Source: Paenibacillus sp. D2_2
GTDB lineage: Bacteria; Bacillota; Bacilli; Paenibacillales; Paenibacillaceae
Length of the DNA stretch: 64,000 bases
Assembly (NCBI RefSeq): GCF_031199965.1
Contig: NZ_CP133605.1
Location: 2,574,501 to 2,638,500, forward strand
Direction of reading: 5' to 3'
Made by a program: the position numbers and the translations under genes. This document shows, in pieces, positions 9,841 through 20,354 of this stretch. Each line of letters opens with the position of its first letter. The stretch's first letter is position 1. The notes below the pieces were generated by a model. It saw nothing but the letters and a program-made list of their open reading frames with translations. It had not been told where the DNA came from and ran no database searches.

Positions 9841-10293
9841 ATGAGTATCCGTTTATGGTACACTTTTTTGAGTTTTGTTGCTTTGATTCTTTTAAGCGCT
9901 GCGGTGTACTCGGTGATTCAAACCAGAACATCATTTAAAGAGTTAGTTCTCAATCAGATGCATGAATTCGACTCTGTCAGTGAAATGCGCGTTAGTAAAA
10001 ACTTTAACAAGCCAGATGAACAGGAGCTGAAAATTACGGATCAAGCTACAATTAAGCGCATTTTCAATAGTTTGTCTGACCTCAAACTATTGAAGAATAG
10101 CATGAAAACATTTAGTGACGATGAATATGAGATTCGGTTTCATGGGCGTACTTCAAGCTTTACCGTTACCTACTACCGTCCGGACCACATACGAATTATG
10201 AACGGTTCCAGCAATCATAAAAGATACAGTTGGGAATATAAAATTGTGAATCATTTTGATTCGAACGTGATCGAGGATCTGTTCAAAGGATGA
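9841..10293 (+). CDS. Small membrane-anchored protein of unknown function
   Basis: 150 residues: N-terminal hydrophobic segment about 6-26 (uncleaved anchor or signal) followed by a mixed alpha/beta extracytoplasmic domain of about 120 residues rich in aromatic and charged residues. No lipobox and no recognised enzyme motif. The layout resembles small Bacillales DUF5301-like proteins, but I cannot assign it. ATG 9841 has AAGGAG at a good distance. Flanked by its own terminator, so a single-gene unit. Confidence 0.7.
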   Translation: MSIRLWYTFLSFVALILLSAAVYSVIQTRTSFKELVLNQMHEFDSVSEMRVSKNFNKPDEQELKITDQATIKRIFNSLSDLKLLKNSMKTFSDDEYEIRFHGRTSSFTVTYYRPDHIRIMNGSSNHKRYSWEYKIVNHFDSNVIEDLFKG

Positions 10294-10295
10294 TC

Positions 10296-10324
10296 AATCA
10301 CAGGCAAATTGCCTGTGATTTTTT
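10296..10324 (+). terminator. Intrinsic terminator
   Basis: 12-bp arms AATCACAGGCAA / TTGCCTGTGATT around a single central A (the closing pairs will open to form the loop), followed by a T6 tract. It ends the small membrane-protein gene. Confidence 0.85.
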
Positions 10325-10345
10325 AGTGTTTTGCTCGGAACATCT

Positions 10346-10380
10346 AACACCCCTTTTCCGCTATGGAAGAAGGTGTTTTA
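10346..10380. terminator. Second hairpin, possible terminator
   Basis: AACACC and GGTGTT arms enclosing a TTTTCC/GGAAGA inner stem, then TTTA. Outside it CTCGGAACAT and ATGTTCG...CCGAG also pair in part, giving a nested inverted repeat spanning about 10334-10398. Confidence 0.45.
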
Positions 10381-10500
10381 CATGTTCGCTACCCGAGAAT
10401 ATGGTTGGCGTAAATATATTTATAGAAGGAATCTAACAAACAATAGCGAAAAATAAGCACTAGATGGAAATTTGTAGAATCGGAAGAAGGAGAGGGAGAT

Positions 10501-12293
10501 TTGGCACTTCTACGCAAGCTGACCATTCGCTCACAGTTAACCTTCATTGCCCTTACTTTGGCAATCATTATACTGATCATTCTGTCGGCTAGCTATCTAC
10601 AGATGGCGAAGATTGTGAAGTCGAACAACAACAAGGCGACGAGCGACCTGATCCTTCAGATGAAGCAGACGATATATGCGAACAAGGACGTATTGGAACG
10701 CCTCATTACGAACATTGCATTTAACAGCGATGTTCAGAGTTTTCTAATTGAAGAAGATAAAGTGCAACGATTCATGCTTAGTAAGCGAGTGGAGAGCTTG
10801 CTGATTAATACAAGGACACTCAAGGAAGGAATCCTCGATATTTTGGTGGTCGGCGATGATGGAAGCTGGATGGATATCGGGGAAGCCGAAGAATGATAGC
10901 TCCATATCAGCAACAACTCGCGGAGGGAGAGGCGTTCCAGTACTTTACGACCCGAGATGCATGGGATCAGTACTCAACGTCAAGCTTGTTCCTGATCGGT
11001 TTTCATATTAAGTATGCGCAACCCGGTGAGCGCTTCAATGAATCGATAGGTACGCTGTACTTTGTCATCTCTCCGAATGCTCTCATGGGAGGCATTAACA
11101 GTATCTCACAGGATATGAACTCCCAAGCCTTCTTCTTGGATCAAGACAATCGACTCATCTCAAGCGACGATACGGAAGGGTTGGAGAGTCAACTTGAGGT
11201 CCTCAATCGTGATCAAAATCTAATGAGTGATGAAGAGAAGGAGCTAGCATGGAACGGAAGAACCTATATAGCCAAGGGCGAGTACCTTCCAGAGCTTAAG
11301 AGCTCGATCGTCAGCATTATCCCGAAGGATGAACTGATGCGGAATTTGAATTCCATTCGCATTTTCTTTGGCATAATCTTCGTTGTTGCTGGAATTGTGA
11401 TGGTAGTCCTGTTCGCGATTCTAACGAATAATATCCTACTCCCCTTGAAGAAACTGATGTTCTATATGAACACAGTCAAGCGCGGTAATCTGGATAAGCT
11501 GAAGCATAGAATCGATTTGGATGGCTATGTGGAAATTACCGTAGTAGCCAATGAGTTCAATAAAATGATGAATCAGATTGATACTCTAACGAAAGAACTG
11601 CTGGATACGAACACGGCGCTGCTTGGATCAGAGCTGGAGAAGAAGCAGGCGGAGCTGTCTTATCTCCGTAGTCAGATTAATCCGCATTTCTTATACAATA
11701 CACTGGAGATGATCAAGGGAATGGCTGCTGTACAGGGAGCACAGGAGATTCGTGCCTCAGCTTCCGCTCTAGCCAGTATATTTCGCTATAGCATCAAAGG
11801 GGATAGCCTGGTACCGCTGAGGACAGAGCTATCCATTATCGAATCTTATTTACATATTCAGAAGCTTCGCTTTGGCTCAAGATTTCAGGTAGCGATGGAT
11901 ATCGAAGAGGCGGCGTTGGAATGTCCAGTACCTAAAATGATACTGCAGCCTATCGTCGAGAATGCGATCTTTCATGGTCTTGAAATGAAAGAGGAGCCAG
12001 GATTGCTTCGAATCCGTGCTATGAGAAACACAGATTCTGATCTCATCATCACAGTAGAGGATGACGGCGTTGGGATGGAGCCTGAACGGTTGGAATGGTT
12101 GAGGTCCACGCTACAGGAGTCGCCGAAGGAACTGCTATCCCCGAAGGGTGGAGGAAGCATTGGCTTTACTAATGTGAATGCCAGGATAAAGTTAATGTAC
12201 GGGCCTGCATACGGACTTGATATCCAGAGTGTGGCAGGTCAAGGTACTTGGGTACAACTAACACTTTCATCTAAAGGCGGAGGTGCACGATGA
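10501..12293 (+). CDS. YesM-type sensor histidine kinase (frameshifted)
   Basis: About 597 residues over two frames. TM1 about 15-38, a long extracellular dCache-like sensor, TM2 (RIFFGIIFVVAGIVMVVLF), HAMP, His_kinase domain with SQINPHFLYNTLE and a GHKL ATPase domain (ENAIFHGLE, EDDGVGM, GSIGFTNVNARI). TTG 10501 follows GAAGGAGAGGG. The frame breaks at 10891-10895; adding one A restores continuity. The resulting TGA/ATG overlap imitates coupled genes, but the downstream part would have no signal to export its share of the sensor, so one gene is far likelier. Partner of the following regulator; it probably senses a sugar and controls the transport locus. Confidence 0.9.
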
Positions 12294-13770
12294 AGATAAA
12301 GGTATTACTGGTGGATGATGAGCCGTGGGTCATCGAGAGCCTTAGGGCAAGCATTGATTGGAATACTCTTGGGTTCGAGGTGGTCGGTACGGCAAACAGC
12401 GGAACCGAGGCTATCTCCATGTTGGAGATCCTTAAGCCGGATGTAGTCTTCACAGATATTCGGATGCCAGGAATGAGCGGACTTGAACTAGTTAAGCGTG
12501 GCAAGATAATGGCTCCTGGGGTTGATTATATTCTGATCAGCGGCTATGCGGAATTTGCCTATGCCCAGAAGGCGATATCCTATGGCGCGATCGCGTATTG
12601 TCTGAAGCCCTTTGATGAGGCAGAGATCGAATCTATTCTGATCAAGCTTCGACGTGAGCGATCATCGCACCAAATCGGCGCAAGTGATGCCTCCATTGAT
12701 AATGAGACGATGATACTTGGTTTTCTGGAGGAGCCCGATGAGGTTCAAATGCTGAGGCTATTGAATAGGTTAGAGGATTTGTCCGTGATCAGAAGTCCAG
12801 GCGATTCAATCGGCGTCATTGTATTAGCTTCTCCAAGTGTGGTCAGACCTGGTCTCCCTGAGCCATATCTGTACGCCAAGATCGGTAGAACGAAGCATCT
12901 CTTTCTGGTTCCCTATTATCATATAGAAGAACTGATCAGTTATATTGAGGAGCGGAGAATTGTGGATCTTCCAGTTTCCGAGGGAGAGGGTGGCTTGAAG
13001 ATCTATGGAGTTGGTGTCACTGAACGATCAGCAATGCGTACGGACTTGCGCCGTGCGGTGAAAGAAGCTAATGAACTGGCCGATCAGTATTTCATCCATG
13101 GCGGCTTCATAATTGCCCGGAAGCAGCCGAGTATGGCAGGATCTTTTAAAGACCTGCTCAAACAGGTGGATGAGGTAATGCGAGTGGGGGACATGGCGCG
13201 TATCCACCGTATTTTTGACAAGCTTTCTCTACTATTCCATAGCGGTTCGCTTACGGTCCAGCATGCATTGCAGCTGCATCATATTGTGAACGCTTACTTA
13301 TACTGCTTTAAGCTGGATTATGAGGAGCACATGCTCTATAGTCGCGAACAATTGCTGACGTCATATGATTCGGTTCAAGAGATGTTGCAGGATCTTCGTC
13401 AATGTGTCGCTGGCTTTGTCCTTCATACCCAAGATAAAGAGATGGTCCAGACAAGCAATGAAACGTTCCGCGCTATTTTGTCGTATGTAAACAATCATTT
13501 TACCGAGGATGTGTCGATTCAATTGCTGTCGAAGCAGTATTATACGAATCCAAGCTATATTAGCCAGTTATTTAAGAAGGAGATTGGCGAGACATTCACG
13601 GCATATATTGCGAAGCTGCGCATTGCCTATGCCTGTGAGCTTCTCAGAGGCACGAACTTACTCGTAGGAGAAATAGCGGAGAAGTCAGGGTATATGGATT
13701 ATTTCTATTTCACAAGGATGTTCAAAAAATTCATGGGTAAGACTCGTCCCAGTTTAGGACAGAACTATGA
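12290..13770 (+). CDS. YesN-type response regulator, receiver plus AraC HTH
   Basis: About 493 residues: receiver domain with Asp56 (FTDIRMPGMSG) and KPFDE, a central linker domain, and two C-terminal AraC helix-turn-helices (VSIQLLSKQYYTNPSYISQLFKKE and GEIAEKSGYMDYFYFTRMFKKF). The stated end is inferred: a base is missing at about 13745; restoring one C gives GKTPSQFRTEL and a stop at 13768-13770, the usual YesN ending. The unshifted frame instead runs to 13822 with an unlikely hydrophobic tail. It overlaps the kinase by 4 bases (ATGA). It probably activates the downstream binding-protein and permease genes. Confidence 0.92.
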
Positions 13771-13834
13771 TACGTGGTATGTCTTCTTTTTAGTTTTAAT
13801 ATGGACCATTCTTAGAAATTAAGACCGGTCTGTG

Positions 13835-13861
13835 AATAGCCCCGGTCTCGGGGTTATTTTT
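13835..13861 (+). terminator. Intrinsic terminator
   Basis: AATAGCCCCG / CGGGGTTATT stem (one wobble) with a GTCT loop and a T-rich tail. It separates the two-component genes from the binding-protein operon. Confidence 0.85.
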
Positions 13862-14001
13862 ATATGGAGAGAAATAACGATAATGCCTCGATATGAGCAT
13901 TAAGCATAATCTTCTACAATGAGAGATGTTTATAGAAGAAAGCGGTTACAAGAAGGCACAAGGCAAGGGTTTTTCTAAACGAATGATAAGGGGGAACTGA
14001 A

Positions 14002-15330
14002 ATGAAGCGAAAGTGGCTAGCAGCGCTGCTCATGATCACGATGATAGTCATGCTTGCAGCCTGTTCATCAGGAACTACGAATAATACGGCTAAGACAGAC
14101 CCGAAGCCTGCTACAACTAACAGTAGTGAGCCAGTGAAGGAAGAGGAGAACAAAGCGGATGAGACTGCAAGTACAGCTCCTGTAGATGAGAAAATTGATC
14201 TGAAGGGCAGAACGATCCGACTCGGACAATGGTGGGGTATGGAGAACTATCTGTCCGAAGAGGAGAAAGAAATGCAGCGCAAGGTAGAGGAGAAATTCAA
14301 TTGCAAGATTGAATATGTGACTGTACCATTCGATCAGATTCAGTCGCGGGTCATTACAACATCGGTTGCTGGCCAGCCGTTTGCTGACATCATATGGATG
14401 CCTTTGGAATGGACTATACCGAAGATGGTAAGCGAGGGGTATATTCGCAACATCGATGATCTGGTCGATATGAATGACCCCAACTGGAACGATATTATGT
14501 TAAGCTCCGGCAAATATGATGGCAAACAATACAGCTTTACTCAAAACGATAACAACGGAAACGGCTTCTATTATAACAAGACGCTTATTCAGAAGAATGG
14601 ATTAGAGGATCCATACGAGCTGCAAGAAAAGGGCGAGTGGACCTGGGATAAATTCCTTGAGCTTGCTAAGGCGGTAACGAAGGACGGGGTATTCGGTGTT
14701 ACTCAATATGGTGATACCCTGTCGCTAGCTATTCCATTCATCTACTCGAATAATGGCTTCGTTACGAAGGATGACAAAATCACCTACGATTCACCTGAAT
14801 CGATGGAAGCCATTCAATTTGTATCAGACCTGTACAACGTTCATAAGGTCGTAGGTGGCACTTTCTCGGAAGGAACAGCACTCTTCTATCCAGGCTATCG
14901 CTGGGTAGCCTATGACTTCAATGGCAGCATGGCTGATGATTGGGGCTATGTATTCTACCCGAAAGGTCCGAAGGCGGACAAATATGTCGTACCAACGACC
15001 GTGAATATGTGGCATTTGATGAAAGATGTTGAGAATCCGAAGGATGTAATGGCGGTATGGATGGAGCTCTATGAACGCGATAAGGAGAAGGGCTACGACC
15101 TGGTCATCCGTGGTGAGGAAGCGAACTTCAGGAACCAAGAGGCCCTCAATACTTTACGGAAAATGCTCGGCAACGGTACGGTGTTACAGTACCAGGCCTA
15201 TGAGGGCTTTCAAGGATATTTCAAAGAAGCGATTGACAACATTATGAGCGGTAAAGGCACACCGGCCAGTGAGCTGGCGAGAATTAAGCCATTAACGCAG
15301 GCGTCCATCGATGTGACCTTAAAGAAATAA
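14002..15330 (+). CDS. Extracellular solute-binding lipoprotein (sugar ABC transporter)
   Basis: 442 residues: lipoprotein signal peptide with lipobox LAAC at about residues 18-21, a Ser/Thr/Lys-rich linker, then a family-1 solute-binding domain (IRLGQWWG, FADIIWMP, NGFYYNKTLIQKNGL, GEWTWDKFLELAK). ATG 14002 follows AAGGGGG. It captures a sugar or oligosaccharide outside the cell for the downstream permeases. It directly follows the YesM/YesN pair, which usually controls such genes, and is followed by a large hairpin that may raise its transcript level above that of the distal genes. Confidence 0.92.
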   Translation: MKRKWLAALLMITMIVMLAACSSGTTNNTAKTDPKPATTNSSEPVKEEENKADETASTAPVDEKIDLKGRTIRLGQWWGMENYLSEEEKEMQRKVEEKFNCKIEYVTVPFDQIQSRVITTSVAGQPFADIIWMPLEWTIPKMVSEGYIRNIDDLVDMNDPNWNDIMLSSGKYDGKQYSFTQNDNNGNGFYYNKTLIQKNGLEDPYELQEKGEWTWDKFLELAKAVTKDGVFGVTQYGDTLSLAIPFIYSNNGFVTKDDKITYDSPESMEAIQFVSDLYNVHKVVGGTFSEGTALFYPGYRWVAYDFNGSMADDWGYVFYPKGPKADKYVVPTTVNMWHLMKDVENPKDVMAVWMELYERDKEKGYDLVIRGEEANFRNQEALNTLRKMLGNGTVLQYQAYEGFQGYFKEAIDNIMSGKGTPASELARIKPLTQASIDVTLKK

Positions 15331-15345
15331 CCACAGAGCCATAGC

Positions 15346-15384
15346 GGGACACCCTTAAGGCGTATTTATCGCTTGGGGTGTCCC
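15346..15384 (+). terminator. Large intercistronic hairpin (partial terminator or RNA stabiliser)
   Basis: GGGACACCC...GGCG pairs with CGC...GGGTGTCCC around a TATTTA loop. The T tract after it is poor (TCTTA), so read-through with 3'-end protection of the binding-protein transcript is more likely than full termination. Confidence 0.6.
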
Positions 15385-15407
15385 TCTTAGATGGAAGGAG
15401 GATGGGT

Positions 15408-18367
15408 ATGCCCTCAGTTCATAGAAATTCAATCGTCAAGGGGCGTTGGCTGAAGCTTGTGCTCATCATGGTACTTGGGGCGAGTTGTATTCTGCCAGGT
15501 ACGTTCTACCTGACGAGGTCTACGCAAGCAGACGCAGCGGGGACTGCCCGGAACGCCAAACAGGAAGTCATACCGAAGAAATATCAGGATGGAAGCTATG
15601 ACCAATACTTGGCTCAGCACCAGAATGCACCGCGGCCGGACACTAAGATCGTGATTGAAGGAGAGAGCTTCACCAGTGCAGATGGGATGAGTCCGAGCAT
15701 TGTGCAGGGAATCCCTGGATTAAGCGGACAGGCGGTGGAGACGGACGAGGAAGGCAGCTTAACGTGGACATTTGATATACCACAGGAAGGTATGTTCCAG
15801 ATCGCTGTTCGTTATTATCAGCTCGAAGGCAAGAGTGCGGATATTGACCGGGAGCTATATATCGATGGAGATCTTCCTTTTACCGAGAGTAAAAATGTAC
15901 TGTTCCACCGGATCTGGGCCAATGAGGGAGAGATGCAGCAGGATGATCGCGGCAATGATCTGTATCAGAAACAGATCGAGAAGCCGCTCTGGCAGGAGAA
16001 TTATGTACAAAGCCCGGATGGGAGTCATACGGATCCGTATTTCTATTATTTCTCCCAGGGACAGCATACGCTGACTTTCGTATCGGCGCGAGAAAGAATG
16101 CTGATCGATACGATTACCCTGAAGCAACCTGATAAAGTACTCAGCTATGCACAGGTATCCGCTGGTTATGATGTTCAAGGCTATGCTCCAGCTTCTAACG
16201 TCCTGCTGAAGATCCAGGGTGAGGCAGCTGTACTGAAGTCAAGCCAGGTGCTGTATCCGATGATGGATCGAACTCGTTCGACGGAGCCTTACAATCTAAC
16301 GAAGATACGATTGAACACGATCGGCGGTTATAACTGGTCGGAAGCCGGGCAATGGTTGACTTGGAATATCGAGGTTCCGAAGGACGGACTATATCATATT
16401 GGGATCAAGGCGAAGCAGAATTTCCAACGGGGAATGACCTCCTATCGCAAAATGTACATAGATGGGAATCTTCCTTTTGTGGAGATGGTGGACATTGGTT
16501 TCCCTTTCTCGACCGATTGGGAGATGAAGGAACTGGGCGCGGATCCAGGTGATTCTTCCAAGGCGGAGCCATATTTATTCTACCTTACTAAGGGACAGCA
16601 TGAGATCAAGATGGAAGTTACCCTGGGGGAGATGGCGGATCTGCTGCGTATTGTAGAGTCCAGCGTGCTTGAGCTTAATAGCATGTACCGTCACATCATT
16701 ATGATAACCGGCACGGTTCCGGATGAATATCGAGACTATCAACTGGATAAGAAGCTTCCAGATCTTGTACAGACCATGCTGGATCAAGCCGATATTCTCG
16801 AAACCGTCGTCGAACAAGCCGAACGGCTCGCAGAGGGAGGGGATCGTACGGCGGCGCTTACGCGGCTGATTGTTCAACTTCGTGACATGGCGCAAAACCC
16901 GGAGACGATTGCCAGACGGTTAGAGACCTTCAAGTCTAACACCAGCTCACTAGGCGATTGGATATATTCGATCAACTACATGCCGCTGTCGATCGATTAC
17001 CTGGTGATTGCTTCCCCTGACGAGAAGCTTCCGTCAGCTAAAGCCAGCTTCTGGAGCAAGGTCAAATACAATACGGGGTCCTTCATGCTATCGTTCTTCA
17101 CCGATTTCAACGCGCTTGGGGCCGCGAAGGACAGTGATAAGAAGATCTCGGTATGGACGACCATGGGGATAGATCAGGCGAAGATTGTCAAACGACTGAT
17201 TGATGAGTCATTCACGAATGAGACTGGGATAGCGGTGGACATTAAAGTCGTCAGTGAAGGAGTATTATTGCAGGCGATGCTGGCTGGACGGGGACCTGAT
17301 GTGGCATTCCCCTTGGGTAACGACAAGCCTGTGAACTATGCGCTCCGTAATGCGGTTGAGGATCTGTCCAAATATCCTGGATTCGATGAGGTGAAGCAGC
17401 GGTTCCATGAGAGTGCAATGGTTCCTTACCAATTCAACGGGGGATCTATGGGCTGCCGATGGGTCAGGGATTCCCGGTCCTCTATTATCGCAAGGACATA
17501 TTGGAAGAGATGAATCTGGAAGTACCGGATACTTGGGATGACGTCTTCACGATGATTCCAGAGCTGCAGAAGCATAATCTGCTATTCGGTTTTCCTATCC
17601 AGGTGCTGGTTAAACTCGGTTCCAACGTTCAAGAAAGTTCTTCGTTACCGGTAAATCCAACCTTCGGGATGATGCTGTATCAAAACGGTGGAGAACTGTA
17701 TAAAGAAGGAGGCAAAGCGAGCGCGCTTGCTACAGAGCTGTCGATCAAGACATTTATGGATTGGACCGATCTGTATACGACGTATAAGCTTCCGCTTACA
17801 ACCGATTTCGTTAACCGCTTCCGTAGCGGTGAGATGCCGATCGCCATTGATGATTACACCAGATTCAATCTCATCAGTGTCGTAGCTCCTGAGCTAAAGG
17901 GTCTGTGGGATTTTACTGTAGTCCCGGGGACGAAGCAGCCGGATGGAACGATCCGCCGCGATGTACCGGCCAATGGAACAGCCGCAGTGATGCTGGAGGC
18001 CAGCAAGCACAAGGATGAGGCTTGGGCCTTCATGAAGTGGTGGACCAGTACTGAGAACCAGGCCAAGTACAGCTTGGAGCTGGAAGGATTAATGGGCCCC
18101 GCCGGCCGTAATCCGACGGCGAATCTGGATGCAGTGGCCCGTATTCCGTGGCAGACGAAGGATTATAAGACGCTGATGGAGCAATGGCCATGGGCGCGAG
18201 GCATTCCGGAAGTGGCAGGTGGTTACTTCACTGGTCGTCATCTGGACAATGCATTCCGCAGTGTCGTGATCTCGAGTGAAGACCCTCGCGAAGCGATCGA
18301 TCTGTACACGCACTATATCAATGACGAGATCACGAAGAAGCGCAAGGAGTTCGGGTTGCCGGATTAA
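15408..18367 (+). CDS. Giant solute-binding protein with two carbohydrate-binding-like modules (frameshifted)
   Basis: About 986 residues. N-terminal signal/anchor around residues 10-38 without a clear lipobox. Two related beta-sandwich-like modules at about 82-241 and 266-420 share YIDG(D/N)LPF, WTFDIP/WNIEVP, PYFYYFSQGQH/PYLFYLTKGQH. A helical linker to about 520 and a family-1 solute-binding domain from about 575 (ISVWTTMG, GFPVLYYRKDIL, AFMKWWTS) follow. ATG 15408 is preferred (AAGGAGG 15395-15401). One T seems lost at about 17447; restoring it gives GGSYGLPMGQG. The fusion suggests a polysaccharide- or glycan-tethered receptor for the two following permeases. Confidence 0.88.
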
Positions 18368-18470
18368 TAAGTCGCTTTTCAGCACCGAGAAGGTTTAATT
18401 CAAGATTCGATGCCGAATAAACTACTAGATTCACTTCGTGATCAAAAGCGAAAGGGAGGCGTCTCAACAT

Positions 18471-19445
18471 ATGTCACTATCCAATCAAGGGGTTCAAGAG
18501 ATCGCTCCGAATCCCAAATTGCATCGTCTGGGGGGACCCGAGAAGGGGAGGATAGCGCAGCTGTTCCGTGAAATGAAGATGAAGCGGCAAGGGTATATAC
18601 TGCTTGCCCCATTCTTCATCCTCTTCTTTATCTTCACGGCTTTTCCTGTGCTTATGGCACTTGGACTCAGCTTCACGAACTTCAATATTCTGGAGCCTCC
18701 AAAATTCATCGGCTGGGACAATTATGCGAATCTGTTCATCAAGGATGAAGTATTCCTGATCGCCTTGAAGAATACCTTACTATTTGCTGTCATTACGGGA
18801 CCGCTCAGTTACATTTCCTGCTTCTTTCTAGCCTGGTTAATTAACGAACTGCCGCCACGGATTCGTGCGATTATTACGCTTCTATTCTATGCTCCATCTA
18901 TATCAGGCAACGTGTATTTGATTTGGCAGGTAGCATTCTCAGGAGACTCGTTCGGTTATGTCAATGCATTTCTTATGAAATGGGGCTTCATCCTGGAACC
19001 GATTCAATGGCTTCAGGATCCGAAATATATGCTATTCATTATTATGCTGGTGCAGCTATGGCTTAGCTTGGGAACGGCGTTCCTGGCCTTCATTGCAGGA
19101 CTACAAGGGATGGATATGTCACTGATCGAAGCGGGAGCCATCGATGGGATTCGCAATCGCTGGCAGGAGCTGTGGTTCATCACGCTCCCTTCTCTAAGAC
19201 CCATGCTTATGTTCGGCGCCGTCATGCAGATTACGTCATCGTTCGCGGTCGCCGATGTAGCGACGAATATGGTGGGTTTTCCAAGTCCACAGTATGCTGG
19301 GCACACCATTGTAACTCATCTGAATGACTATGGGAGCATCCGCTTCGAGATGGGTTACGCAAGTGCGATTGCGACGGTGCTCTTCGCGATCATGCTAGGA
19401 TCGAATCTTATCGTACAGAAGCTCTTGAAGAAGGTAGGTGAGTAA
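18471..19445 (+). CDS. Sugar ABC transporter permease (MalF/LplB type)
   Basis: 324 residues, six predicted membrane helices after a soluble N-terminus of about 45 residues. EAA loop EAGAIDGIRNRWQELWFITLP near residues 220-240 contacts the ATPase. ATG 18471 has AGGGAGG upstream with a slightly long gap; the in-frame GTG at 18438 lacks a ribosome site. First of permease pair A, immediately after the giant binding protein. No ATPase gene is present in the locus, so a shared MsmX-type ATPase probably serves it. Confidence 0.92.
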   Translation: MSLSNQGVQEIAPNPKLHRLGGPEKGRIAQLFREMKMKRQGYILLAPFFILFFIFTAFPVLMALGLSFTNFNILEPPKFIGWDNYANLFIKDEVFLIALKNTLLFAVITGPLSYISCFFLAWLINELPPRIRAIITLLFYAPSISGNVYLIWQVAFSGDSFGYVNAFLMKWGFILEPIQWLQDPKYMLFIIMLVQLWLSLGTAFLAFIAGLQGMDMSLIEAGAIDGIRNRWQELWFITLPSLRPMLMFGAVMQITSSFAVADVATNMVGFPSPQYAGHTIVTHLNDYGSIRFEMGYASAIATVLFAIMLGSNLIVQKLLKKVGE

Positions 19446-19449
19446 TCCG

Positions 19450-20336
19450 ATGAAATGGACGATAAAGTGGAGATGGCGCAGACAGAAGAAGCTGAACCGT
19501 TCTTTTTCGATGGATATTGTCCTGTTTCTCCTTCTGGCGAGTGTGGGCGTCTTTATGGGAGCACCCTTCGTATTCATGATCAGCACAGCGCTGAAGCCGC
19601 TTGATGAACTGTTCTTATTTCCACCGACCTTTATCGTGCGCTCTCCGACGCTAGATAATTTCTATGATCTTATCCTGATCTTCTCCAATACTTGGGTACC
19701 GCTGTCACGATATATGTTTAATACGATCTTCGTTGCCCTGACAGGAACGGTAGGTCACGTAATTTTGGCTTCGATGGCTGCATATCCGCTGGCGAAGCTA
19801 AAGCTTCCAGGAGGAAATATACTGTTCATGATCGTTGTGCTCTCGCTGATGTTCGCTTCACAGGTTACTTCAATTCCGAACTATCTCACAATAAGCTGGC
19901 TTGGCCTTCTTAATTCATACTGGGCTTTGATATTCCCGGCGTTTGCTACTTCACTTGGACTGTTCCTGATGAAGCAGTTCATGGAGCAGATTCCCGATGC
20001 TTTGATCGAAGCGGCCAAGATCGACGGAGCCAGTGAATTTCGTATCTTCAGGAGCATCGTCATGCCGATGGTAAAGCCGGCTTGGCTGACCTTGATCATC
20101 TTCTCTTTCAAGGGCTTATGGGGAACCGGAAGCGGAGCACAGGGGGCATCGTACATCTACAGTGAACAGCTCAAGACGATGGACTATGTGTTCAGTCAGC
20201 TCCTGGGGGAGGCTTCTACCGCTCGGGTCCAATGGCTGCAGCCGCACTTATTATGATGACTGTACCGGTATTGATTTTTGTGCTGACACAGAGCAGTGTT
20301 ATTCAGACAATGTCTACCTCAGGACTCAAAGAATAA
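19450..20336 (+). CDS. Sugar ABC transporter permease (MalG/AraQ type), frameshifted near the 3' end
   Basis: About 295 residues; second permease of pair A. Six helices and the EAA loop EAAKIDGASEFRIFRSIVMP. The frame breaks in a G5 run at 20205-20209; beyond it the correct frame reads GFYRSGPMAAAALIMMTVPV and ends TSGLKE with a stop at 20334-20336, supplying the last helix and the usual end. Without the correction the protein would lose that helix. ATG 19450 follows AGGTGAG; the in-frame GTG at 19438 is less likely. Confidence 0.92.
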
Positions 20337-20354
20337 GAGAAGGAGGGATCACAA

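Noticed and set aside
10893-12293. ATGA overlap at 10893-10896 suggesting two coupled genes
   Set aside because: The second part begins inside the extracellular sensor domain and lacks a signal, while the first ends in mid-domain. One extra A makes a normal YesM-type kinase of about 597 residues.
13771-13822. Hydrophobic C-terminal tail on the YesN regulator as a membrane anchor
   Set aside because: It arises only after a probable lost base; the shifted frame gives the standard family ending.
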